A DNA stretch of 64,000 nucleotides, from contig JAVXUO010001293.1 in NCBI GenBank assembly GCA_033065855.1, forward strand, positions 155,195 to 219,194, in the 5' to 3' direction. Both the position numbers and the translations under genes were made by a program. This stretch comes from Escallonia rubra (lineage: Eukaryota > Streptophyta > Magnoliopsida > Escalloniales > Escalloniaceae). Position 1 is the first letter of the stretch; each line of letters starts with the position of its first letter. Positions 36,230 to 47,540 of this stretch are shown piece by piece. Below the pieces are notes generated by a model, which ran no database searches, was not told the DNA's origin, and saw only the letters and a program-made list of their open reading frames with translations.

Positions 36230-37620
36230 ACAGAGTACCTTATAACGGTTGTTTGATTAGGTTGTGAGTTCTTATAAAGAAATTAATGACTTTGAAACCT
36301 CAACTTTATGATTTCGTCTTTTGATTCAATAAGATCTTACACAAGCGCGTGAGACGCATGTGCACCGATAAACGGATCTCGAAGTTATCGAATCAAAAAC
36401 TTCATGAAAAACATGCTGATACCGCGTTGGAATCTTGTCAAGATGCGCTGTGTGTGTTGTGAAGTGACAGTGAACTTGAAATTGTAACGAATGACGTGCG
36501 CTTATTAGGAAAAGTGAATTGGAGTACATAATAACCGTAAATCTTATGGATTAGGCTGGGAGTTATGAGTAAATTAATGACTTGAAACATAGGCTTTACG
36601 GTTTTGTCTTCCTATTTAATAAAATTGAGATAGGCGTGTGCACAGATAAACGGGGTCTCAAAGTTATCGAATTAAAAGTTTCATGAAAAACACAAGTTGC
36701 ACTGATAATGCGCTGGAGCATTTTTCAGACTCAAATGTGTGTGTTGTGCAGTGGCAATAGAGTTAAAATTGTAATGAAGGACGTGAACTTAATTAGGAAA
36801 AGTAAATTAGAAAAAAAATGTAAATGTTATTGATTAGGTTGTGAGTTATAAGTATATTAATGACTTGAAACATAGACTTTGCAATTTCGTCTTCTGATTC
36901 AATAAGATTCGAGGCAGTCGTGTGACATGCGTGCACAAAGATAAACAAGACTCGAAGCTAGTTATGGATTAAAAGTTTCATGAAAAATATATTTTTAAAC
37001 GCATTGCATGTGTTGTGCAGTGACAATAGAGTTGAAATTGTAACGAAGGAAGTCAACTTAGTAGAAAAAGTAAAATGACTTGAAATATAGATTTTGTAAT
37101 TTTATATTATAATATAATAAGATTTGAGGCAAAGGTGTGACACGCGTGCACACAGTTAAATAGGTCTCGAAGTTATCGAATTAAAAGTTTCATGAATAAC
37201 ACATTTTTTGATGCGCTGCGTGTATTGTGCAATGACAATGGAGTTGAAATTGTAAAGATTAAGGACCGAAATAATTAGGAAAATTGTGCCGTGGCAATGA
37301 AGTTAAAATTGTGACGAAGGATGCGAACTTATTAAGGAAAGTAAAAAAAACAAAATGACTGTAGATCTAATTAACTTATTGGGTTGTGAGTTATAAGTAA
37401 ATTATTGACATGAAACATAAATCTTCCAATCCGGTCTTCTAATTCAATAAAATTTGAGGCAAGCGTGCGCACAGATAAGTGGGTCTCGAAATTATCGAAT
37501 CAAAAATTTCGCGAAAAACACACGCCATACCAATACTACACAGGAATCAGACGCACTGCGCATGTTGTGCATGGCATTGGAGTAGATATTGTAACCAAGG
37601 ACATGACCTTATCAAGAAAA
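36230..37620. repeat. Degenerate tandem repeat array, about five units of 250-300 bp
   Basis: Units begin near 36250, 36545, 36830, 37070 and 37370. Each has, in order: a GTGAGTTATAAGTAAATTAATGA-like start, TGAAACATA, a TTCAATAAGATT-like A/T segment, CGTGTGACACGCGTGCACA, GATAAACGGGTCTCGAAGTT, ATCGAATTAAAAGTTTCATG, then GTTGTGCAGTGACAATAGAG. Copies differ by substitutions and small gaps. No coding frame spans the units. Confidence 0.8.
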
Positions 37621-40600
37621 TGAGCATCTTCAGACGAGTTTAAGTGTCAATCGAGACAACAATGAAACATTAACTACGCAGCAATTTCAATTACACGAAG
37701 AAAATCCTGCGAAAAAGGGTGGCAAAACATAAAAACCTTTTTGCCATGGGAAGGTAACCTTTTCCTTAAGTCTTGATAAAGAGGATTAAAGAAAGACTTA
37801 GGTTCAAAGTGCAATCATCTTAAACAATTTAACAGCCGCCAAAAAAATCAGCAGTTAAAATTTTTAAAACTGGCCTAGGGTTTATGATGATGATGATGAT
37901 AATATAATAATAGAATAAGTGGATTGTAGAGAGGCCCCGCCCCACAATCCACATGGTCAGGAGGGCAGGCATGGTGGTCAGGATTGGGTGCGCGCGCACA
38001 TACGCCTGTCTTAGGGTGCATGTTGGGTTCATGTCTTTGCTTGCTAGCACATGCTTTCCTCTGCAACCTCCATATTTTCAGCTTCACCAATTTCAGGTTT
38101 ACTAACCACTCTCTTCTCCCCTTTTCTTTCTTCTTTATTTATTTATTTGTTGGGGGGGGGGGGGGGGGGGGGCGGTTGTCACTATAGAGATATATGATAA
38201 TGGTATATGTGAATTGTTTGTTGTATGTCCTATTCTGGAATGGACGTCCGTATTATTAAGGGTTCCATACGAACGACGAAATTTGCATAAAAATAAATGG
38301 GATTTGGGTTGTTCATGTCGACAACGTGGATATTGTCAGATCACCGCTGACAACTTTCCAGTATTGTCAATAAGAACTGATCCACATCTACCGCTGAAAA
38401 CATAAAACTACATATAAAACAAAGTAAGTTAGCTATATTATTGTTAAGCTGAATTCCAACTTGATAGATAACCTTAGTACATGCAAAGATGAATTCACAC
38501 TTGGTAACGGATGGTGGTTTAAAATTTTGGTTCAAGTTTGGTCAAGTTCGGTCTCATTCAAAGGTTTTGTGCCGTCATATTCGGTCTCCTTACAGTATGT
38601 AAATTCCATATGATATATATATGAAAGATAAAGTAGATATAAACCTTATGATATTTGAAAGAAATCTAGAGAACGTTTATTTTTACATCGTGTTTTGTCA
38701 CATTATCTTTTAGTGGCAAAATAAGGTATGGACAGACATGTGAGACGTAAAATAGACGCTCCCATAAATTTAACATAAACAAATATAATAATGGATAAAG
38801 CATGAGTTACAATTCAACTAACTTTACGTTGAAAAGTTTTAAAAAAAAAAATTCTATGGTGTTCTTAAGCATTCTAATTTTATCTTAGCAACATGTATTT
38901 TAACTTTTATACTCCTAAGACACTCTTAAATGAAAAAGAATTTTTTATATTTGAAAAATATAGTTGTATATAAAATCTAACGTTTAAGGACTTTGCTAAT
39001 TTATATAAAACCTAATTTACTTTTCCTAATTAGCTATATGTTTAAGGACTTTGCTTATTTATATTTCAAGACAACAGTTAATTATATATCATGTTAAAAG
39101 GCTTAAAAACAAACGCTTTGATGAAATAATCATTAAAATTAAGATTATACATGCAATTATAGATTTTATTATGCAGTTCAAAGGTTCCAATTTAAATGGC
39201 GTTAATAGGACCATCCCGTGCTTTGCACGAATTTCTGGACTAATATTCCTAATGGTTAGATAACCAAACTATTCCATTTGAGGGGGTTTCACCGTACTGA
39301 ATGACATGAAAACCAGTAGTTTGTTAAATTTTTGTAAGTGAACACAAGCTATAAAATCAAAATTAAAAGAATCCTGCTAGCAAGGTTACAATAACTTTAA
39401 AGGATCCAAATTTAGACCCTAGAAATATACATTGGGAACACAATTCCTATGTTAAGTTTGATGATTTGGATAGAACTAGCTTGGGCACTCCTTCCCCACC
39501 TCCCTTTCCACCCTGCCTCACGTCTCATTGCTCCATTTTGATAACTCATATACTGTAAGCTATCAATGGATAAGGATTACGTGCACCGTGGTGGAACAAA
39601 AGTCCTATCCTTGTTTACAAAATGGTCTGTAATTATATAGAACAAGGGGACATGCATGGGAGATTTGATCTTGGTTTTTGATCTGTTTATTATCCGGACT
39701 TTGATTAGAAAAAATGAAAGAATAATTTAACCTGCCACTCTTTGGACACTTTGAAATAAAAGATGAAAGTCTACTCCCAAGATTGAACTCCGCTTTCTCA
39801 ACATTATATTTTGTGATGTGTACAGAAAGAGCTGAGCGTGTAGTTTTTCACGCTCTCAAAGGCTTGTTCACAGTTTGTATTTATTGCTAGAAAAGTGCGT
39901 TACGGACATAATACTGAACTTTTAACGACAATCGGGTGTGGACAAGAATTCGAGGTGGGAAATGGTAGATCTTTACTGGTATAGAAACAACGTATTAACT
40001 AGAACCTGCACATATTGACTTAAGCGGAGGAGCGGAGGAGCCTCTAATAATTTGACAGAGTTTAAACTCTACAAAGGTCGATATTGACATCATTGTAACA
40101 CATTTCACGCGCTAGAAAACATGATAACAAAGATGGATGGGGATTGCAAACTCCAATCGTCATCGTAAAAAACACGGGTATACCGGAAACCCTAAGAACA
40201 TGATGTATACATGTCCTCCATTCTCTAGAACTAGAAGTGCTCTCCCCGACCTTTTTCAATGGGTCATGGGTGTGAAGTTGGTGTCTTCCACAGAGCTCTT
40301 GTCCATGGTGGTAGTGTTTGCTTGGACTGGTAATGTGGAGGTGCAACATCTATAAGATATGCACTTGAAATTGCCCTCAGAAGCAGAGGCATATGTCCCT
40401 CTCAGTGGCAGCTAGAAAGGGCAGCACCAATGTGCCCTCGGATGCAACCAATTCCTCCAAAGACAAGGTGATCAAAAGGAGACACACAGCTAAATTCCTG
40501 GAATTTGTCTGCGCCAAATTGACCTCAGTATTGGTTCCCAATGGGGAACGTAATTCCCATTTTCAGGTGCATCACTTGGGCAAGTGATGTCCTGATCAGC

Positions 40601-43050
40601 TCCTCTTTTGGTTGAAATGGATGACATGTATGACCCAGGCAACATAGGAGGACCATTACACAGTCATGGCTTACGTCCCCCAATGTCTCCAAATATGGTT
40701 TCTTGGTTTATTATGATCCGATGTAGATGACATTACATGTTTACATTATGCATAATTTAGAATAAAAGAGGAGTGAATCGAGTCGGAGGATGTAGAAAGT
40801 ATGTAGATATACCAACACCTAGATTAGCGGTTTCGATTAACTAGTCTGCGACTAAGTTAGTCTTACGTGGTAACAAAAAGTGAACTAAACGTGAGGACAT
40901 TGGCTGACGAGTGTCAATATGTGGCGTTGGAGATGTGATAGTCGTCATTGGCAAACTGTACTCTTGGATCGGGAAAGGAATGGCTTCCATTTTTGGACTG
41001 AATGTATTAATTATTGATGTTATTCATTGTTCTTACTTTCTTTTGAAAACATAGTTATTCGATTTGTGTTACTGCAAGAACGATAACAAATTCACAAAAA
41101 AAAATAATTTACTACACCCGTCTATGTCTTACATAAATTTGATATCCTACATTCCAGACTCAATTTGGCATGTACAACTTCCCTACCTAATTGGGCATAA
41201 TTTTGACCTCTGTTATTTCCTAACCGAGATATTACAAAAGTTTTCTTGATAGTCAACATGATTTGGATTTTCTTTGTTACTATATTCTAAGAGTCCCTTT
41301 GGGATAAGTTCATAAAAGTAAATTTCAGATTGAATCTTAATTACCATGCAAAATAAGTTTTAACTATTATTAGCAAAATTAGCTTTAAGTAATTGGATGT
41401 TTGAATAAAAGTATTACGAACAGATTCCATATGGCAAGATGAATAAAATTTAGTGTTGAAACAAAGGGTACTAACTAAAGGCCTTTTTAATTAACAAGGA
41501 CTTTCTGATACCTTACTCGGTCAAACTTGATTATAAAAAGGTGATCAATTTATATTTCTCGTTTTCCTAGATTATGATTGAATCAGCTTTTTAGAACATG
41601 ATTTAAGTCCGAATTAAATTTCATTCCATCTCAAAATAAATCCCCAAGCATACTTTAAAGCTATTAATCCTGTTAAGTAGATTAGATTGCATATATCTTG
41701 ACTTAGGTCAACTGGAAGTCATCTTCATTGTCACATTATGACCTCAATTAAGGATGAGTCTCAATCCTTCTGGCTTTCATGGTTTCCCCAGACCAAGTAA
41801 AGATAACTACCTACAGAACAGTTTTCTTTTAGGAACTCAAATGCCTTGGGAGACCAACTCAACTAGGCCTCATGTCAGTGACAGTTGCTCACAAAGTGAC
41901 ATGTTTTCTGGGGATCATTTCAGCTTTTGTATACTTAGAAATCTGCACTGTACAGTCTTTAACTAGTTTCCCAGTCAAGACTCTTACAAAAAGTCACCAT
42001 TTTCAAGGACCTTTCCTTGGTTATTTACTGGTTTCAAAACTTAGGAGTATCAGAGACTAGGGCTGGATCAGTAGATCACCGTAATCATAGGAGTACCACA
42101 TGATAACTTTGTTTATAGCAGGAATCTTGTTACAGTCAAAGTAAGAAAATGGGTCCAAAGTTGCTGGTAATATGGTTGTTCAAATGGAATCTGACTTAGG
42201 GTTGTTCATATCTCCGATCTAAGTTCTCATAATTTGCTTATAATTGCACAAATCTACATGGGTTATGGCTTTCTAAGCAGGGAAACACGTGACAAAGTGC
42301 CAACAGATTTGTCAGCTTCTTTCTTTTCTTTTTCATGGATTTTCATCACAAAGGGAACTCTGAATTTTTGACTTTTATAGATTACGTGGTGGTTAAAAGC
42401 ATCTCGAAAAATGCGGTTAAAGATTTGACTTCGTGAAAGAGTCTGTAATAAGACCATGAAAACGCCTACTAGGATAGAGAATATTAAAAAGTATTAGAAT
42501 CTAAACATCGGAAACGCAATAAAAAGACTCCTCACTATAGTAACTCATTCAAGTCTGATCATCTTAAAACACCTGACTTGTAGTCCGATGCATCATTAAT
42601 TATAGTAATTTGGATAGGCTAGTAATCCTCTTTTACCCAAAAAAAAAAATTTTGATCACAAAACATATCATTTGAGGTTTATTAGAAAATTTTAAGACCT
42701 ACGCAAAAAAAAAAAAAACAAATTGGAAAAAACACCAACACAGATTAGACATCGCTTTACTCTTAGCAACAATAGTAAGAGTAAGGTTACGACTTGAACA
42801 AGAACCTGTAATACAACAACTTTAACGAGAAAAAATTATTGTTGAAAGTGTCTTGTACTGCTACTACGATCGATAGCAAACGTTGCGTTTCTAATTCCAA
42901 CAGCGATACAGCACAACATAACAACAACAGAGAATCCAGTGAACTTTTAATTTTTTCCAAAGTTACCACATAAGTTTGAGAGCCAGTCTTAAGATAGTGA
43001 TATTATTATTATGATAATAATAATTTGGTCAACAGTCAAACGGTGCTTTG
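37621..43050. other. Long gene-poor region
   Basis: More than 5 kb of mostly AT-rich sequence. It holds microsatellites (TGA repeat near 37885, TTTA repeat near 38138), a poly(G) run at about 38151-38172, and a short direct duplication around TTTAAGGACTTTGCT (38984 and 39042). MITE-like copy B is at 41285-41660. The frames at 40062-40587 are short and match nothing recognised. Confidence 0.5.
41285..41660. repeat. Dispersed MITE-like repeat, copy B
   Basis: It begins TCCCTTTGGGATAAGTTC and ends AAATAAATCCCCAAGCATAC, so its two ends are inverted relatives (GTATGCTTGGGGATTT on the complement). The interior GATGTTTGAATAAAAGTATT motif is shared with copies A and C. AT-rich, no coding capacity; boundaries approximate. 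Confidence 0.5.
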
Positions 43051-43135
43051 ACTGATGACACTGTGAATCACCGACCTAGGCCGTAGAACACAGTATTGTT
43101 TTCCCTTTTCCGGTTTTGGGAAACCCGCACCGACG

Positions 43136-43328
43136 CACGTGACGTGCGGCAGGGCCGCTTTCCACACGTTATGGCCCAGTCATGGCGCGCATCACGTGCG
43201 GGCCCATAATTTGTGATTTTTCTTTTTTCGATTTTAACTAATTCACATTCCCCCTGCCCCCGGGTTGGCGCCTCTTCGGAATCGAGAAGAGTCATTCTCG
43301 TACGATCTGCCAGCTCAGCTTTCACGTG
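43136..43328. promoter_or_regulatory. Cluster of three CACGTG (G-box) motifs
   Basis: Perfect CACGTG palindromes occur at 43136-43141, 43193-43198 and 43323-43328, in a GC-rich island within AT-rich DNA. G-boxes bind bHLH and bZIP factors. No gene start is recognised on either side, so this is either the promoter of an unseen transcript or a promoter fragment. Confidence 0.45.
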
Positions 43329-43465
43329 ACGCAAAGGCCGAAAGGGGATTGGATGGGCGGTGTGACAATGACCTCATTTCTCGTATTTTTTAAGGTAAAT
43401 TTAATAATACTCCACTTTCCTAGGTATTGTTTTTATTAATTATATATTTATCCTAGTAATAGCTA

Positions 43466-44032
43466 GAGTTTTTTCCCTAAATAACCCTTTTTTAATACTT
43501 AATTATCCATTTATCCCATTTTCAACCTTATTTACCTATCTAACTCATTTTTTGAAATCTCACTTTCAAAGAAAGATTTCAAGCTGAGAAAACGTGGTTC
43601 CAAACCACGTTTTCAAGCAAACGTTACTATGTTTAATGGAAATCTCACTTTCAAAGAGAGATTTCAAGCCACGTTTTTCAAACAAACATTAATATGGAAA
43701 TCTCACTTTCAAAGAGAGATTTCAAGCTGAGAAAACGTGGTTCCAAACCACGTTTTCAAGCAAACGTTACTATGTTTAATGGAAATCTCACTTTCAAAGA
43801 GAAATTTCATGCTGAGAAAACGTGGTTCCAAATCACGTTTTCAAGCAAACGTTACTATGATTTAATCATAGTAACGTTTGCTTGAAAACGTGGTTTGGAA
43901 CCACGTTTTCTCAGCATGAAATCTCTCTTTGAAAGTGAGATTTTCAAAAGTGGGTTAGATAGGTAAATAAAGTTGAAAATGGGGTAGAGGGGTAATTAAG
44001 TATTAAAAAAGGGTTATTTAGGGCAAAAGCTC
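43466..44032. mobile_element. Mutator-type foldback MITE
   Basis: The ends GAGTTTTTTCCCTAAATAACCC and, on the complement, GAGCTTTTGCCCTAAATAACCC begin terminal inverted repeats that continue for about 100 bp or more on each side. A perfect 10-bp target duplication GTAATAGCTA flanks it (43456-43465 and 44033-44042); 9-10 bp is the Mutator-like signature. The interior holds tandem units starting at 43554, 43639, 43697 and 43782 (85, 58, 85 and about 85 bp). Each full unit contains its own palindrome (AAAACGTGG...CCACGTTTT). The right arm is the inverse of the last unit. No transposase. Confidence 0.92.
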
Positions 44033-44042
44033 GTAATAGCTA

Positions 44043-45563
44043 ACTAGCTAAAATAGAACGAGATGTAGTTAATTATGAAGTGGAAGAATAGAAGTCGTGA
44101 GGTGGTACGGTTAGAGGTTATAGAGTTGGAGGTTACTTTCTGACCAATCATAGTTTAACACCTATTCAGTTGTATTTTAGAAATGAAATTCTTAAATAAA
44201 GGATTAGAAGCTTGGAAGGCAAATATCCTACCAATTAAATCCAAATACATATAGTATAAATAAGAGATTGCTATTTGAGTTTTATCGGATATTGACATGT
44301 ATTCTATCATACTGCTTGAAAAGAACTTGAATGAAAGAAAATATAAAATTAGCATCAGAACGAGAGATTAAGGCCTATGCCTACGCGTTATAAGCCGTAA
44401 GAATTATTAAATGGTTTACAAGCACAGCACATGCCAACTTCGGGACCGAGCTAAGGAGAACTATAGTTACATTTGCAACAAACCGAGTCAACTTACTTTT
44501 GTTCTCCCAAATTTATGAGGGTCAACAACGTCCAAATGTTCGTGATCTTCTGGAAAGGTATTATAAGTAAATATTGCATGATCTCGATCATCAAGGGCTC
44601 TTGATTCAATCAAGACTGATGCAATGCAAGTAAGGAGTAGACAGGGGCAACAGATTATTTCACAGTATAATCAACAGTCTTATATGGTATGGACTATAGA
44701 CCAAGGGCCCATGATTATTTACAATATTTTCAACGCGAGATGAATTCTTGTGCGAACAAATCACCCTAGACAAGCAGAGTCATAAGTCATAACATCAAGG
44801 TCATTTTATGAGCTAGGAGGTTTGAACCTCTTGGGGGAGGATGCTCGATCAGAGCAATCATCGTCCGTTAGTCAATAAACTTCTTAGTGTCTGTTGATTT
44901 TGATATCGTAGCTATCACAAAAATTTATTTAGAAAAAGCAAATAATATGTCGTTCAAGGTTAAATAGGGTACAACAACTACTACAATGAACAACGTTGGA
45001 CTTCATGATTTATTACAAAAAAATTGATTCTCACATAAGCATTCAACCTATATTAAGTATTTTCATATGTTGTGATGAATGGTGTCTAATCCTCTATGAT
45101 CTTTGTGATTTTAGATATATAACAACATCAGCGGCGCTCTCTGCTTAAAGAAATGCTTTCAAAAAATAAAAAAACAATGTCCGGCAATAGAAGAAGTCTA
45201 GTGCGTTTTAAACATTTTTATCCCCCGTTTCTACCTGTGCACTTTTCAAATCATTGTGAATGCTCATTTCTACCGAACGTTGTATTCTGTGCTATTTCGG
45301 TTACAAGCCCTACCCATTTTATTTCTGGTACAAGTTCTAACATCCGCTCACAATTTAGTATTGGTATGGTTACATTTAGCTCAACCTGGGTTCCGAAATG
45401 GGGCATACACTGATGTTATTGTCTCGGCTGATGAAACTAGTGCAACATATGCTACTTTGTTACTAGCTATTGCATGGCTATCGCAAAATTTTTGCTTGCT
45501 CATTATTATTCTTGTTGCTCACTTAGATTACTCGAGCATATGCAATTTAAATGAGAGAGGACT
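44043..45563. other. Intergenic, nothing recognised
   Basis: AT-rich sequence. An open frame starting near 45256 runs into the hairpin below and looks fortuitous. Confidence 0.5.
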
Positions 45564-45748
45564 TCGTCTTTTGAAATTTTTTTATGTAACATATATAACA
45601 ACAGTCGGAGTGCATTCCATGCATATCGCCAAAGGCTCAAAATGTGTATTACAACTATTTTCGGCAATGGTGTCTTTTGCCTTGGGCGGTATGCATGGAA
45701 TGCACTCCGACAGTTGTTATATATGTTAAAAAAAAAAATCAAAAGAGG
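45564..45748. ncRNA. Candidate pre-microRNA-like hairpin or tiny foldback
   Basis: Arms 45588-45630 and 45685-45727 are inverted repeats identical at 41 of 43 positions; one of the two differences would be a G:U pair in RNA. Weaker pairing extends outward to about 45564 and 45748. The loop is 54 bases, giving a foldback of about 140-185 nt, the size of plant pre-microRNAs. A 42-base loop segment (45639-45680) is repeated directly just outside the right arm (45751-45793). No known mature microRNA was recognised in the arms. Strand of transcription is unknown. Confidence 0.45.
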
Positions 45749-46089
45749 CACAGAATGTGTATTACAACTATCTTCGGCAATGGCGTTTTTTGCTTCCAAA
45801 TCAGGTCAAGGTTTGAAGCAGGAATTGTTTGATGATATATACAACCTGTAATGCCTCCCTGAATTGAGCTATTGCTTTTCCTTCCGAGCCTTAGTGGTGT
45901 TTTGTTCCATAGCTTATGGTTTACTTGTTAATTTTATTTAAATTTTCATGTAACTTCTCGATCTCAAGTGTCTGATGAAAGTTCTCGATCTCAAGATTAT
46001 GATGTACATACAGTTTATTTTTGGTATATATTTCTTACTTCTCTAAAAAAATATAAAAAAAAGATGTATAAAAATACATTTTTTATTTT

Positions 46090-47540
46090 CCCTTGATAGC
46101 ATGTTGGTTGTAACTATATATGATTAGCTAGCCTGACCACCACCATTGCTGAAAACATAAGTTCTCCATTAAAGGGGGTCATCTTGATTTTAGTGTTACC
46201 AAGTATTCAATTCACTGAAATTAACGGTTGAAAAGGGGCTTTGTTTCCTAACTTGTATGTAAAGCAAGCCTACTGCTCATGCACAACCGCAAACGGATGG
46301 TCCACGGTTCACACAAAAGTGGAACCCTGTGGCCGAACTTCTCCTAATAACCATAGGCCTAAATACAGCCTCGTGATGAACTCTTTATAGAGAAAGGACC
46401 ATCGACATTGAACATGCCTGCATATTCCTGCTAACTTTGGCAACCTTTCTGTCAAAATTGTTGTATTTGCTTCCATAGGGCACAAACAACGGTACACAAG
46501 AGCTCCGATCATGGCATGGCGAGAAAGAAAACTACAGAACTCGTTAAGAACGTTCAAGCTCCGTTTGTTTCGAATAATGACATCAATTCCTTCTCGCTCC
46601 TATGAGAAACAGTGTATGTATATCTGCCGGTGATCTTAAATGGTGCGGAAAAGTGAACAACTATGTGTCTACTATTAATTCGGGAAGTAAGGTCTATGCA
46701 TACAAGCGCGTTTAAGAATTATTTGACCGTTTGCAATTCTATATATAGCATATGCCAGGCTTTAATTTGGAGCAAAACTTCTCTTATCCGTATTTGCATT
46801 GAACAAAATCAATTTCATCTTGTTTTTAACAATTTGCAAGTGCGCACAAGACCCTTCTTGCCAATCTTTTGGAAAGGAATTGGGAGTGTTGTCTCGTGTG
46901 GTTGTAGCTTGAAGTGATGAATTATTACCTTCGAGGTCTTGTGCCTTGAAGTCGCCTACGTCGAATCTGTCAAATATTCTAGAGGATGCTTGGGGCATTC
47001 GTCCTACGTTTATTGGTAGCATTTGTGGATTAAAAGTTTAATTCTTTACAATATTTGTGATTCAAACTCGAAAAACCTTGTCATTTCTCTTTGGATAGCA
47101 TATTGGTTCACTAGTACAGAACCATAGTCTGATTATCATTAATAAGAACACCAATTGCCACTAAAGGGTTTATCTTGATTATCAGTGTTAACCTACAACA
47201 GGGAAAATAATGCTGCTATTACGCAAACTAAGGAATTTCCTTCTAATTTACTTTACGTAGTTGACTGTAATATTCTTAATGTTACGTATTTGCAAAGCAC
47301 GCCAACTCCTTGAATATCCCACTAATAGTTACATGCACAAATGTAAATGAGTGGGCAGATGGTCCAAGGTTCACAAAAGAGTAGAACCTTGTGGGCTAAC
47401 TTTCTCTAGTTACCATATGCCTAAAGCTATAGCCTCATGATCTCTTCTTGTAGAGGAAGGACCTCCGAATTAACTTATACTATATGCTTGCATGGGCGTC
47501 CCGTATTTATGCAACTTGTGCTACTTTTGCATCAAAGTTG
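46090..47540. repeat. Diverged direct duplication, period about 1 kb
   Basis: 46090-46560 and 47095-47540 share a collinear series of blocks: GATAGCAT(G/A)TTGGTT, TAAAGGG..TCATCTTGATT, ATGCACAA, ATGGTCCA.GGTTCACA, AGAGAAAGGACC-like and TTGTTGT. Similarity is perhaps two thirds. No protein frame is conserved in both, so the parent sequence is unknown. Confidence 0.6.

Noticed and set aside
40062..40587. Gene remnant with frames on both strands
   Set aside because: Short overlapping frames on opposite strands, no domain and no splice support.
45256..45729. 157-codon open frame
   Set aside because: It runs through the inverted repeat, has biased composition and matches no family; probably chance.
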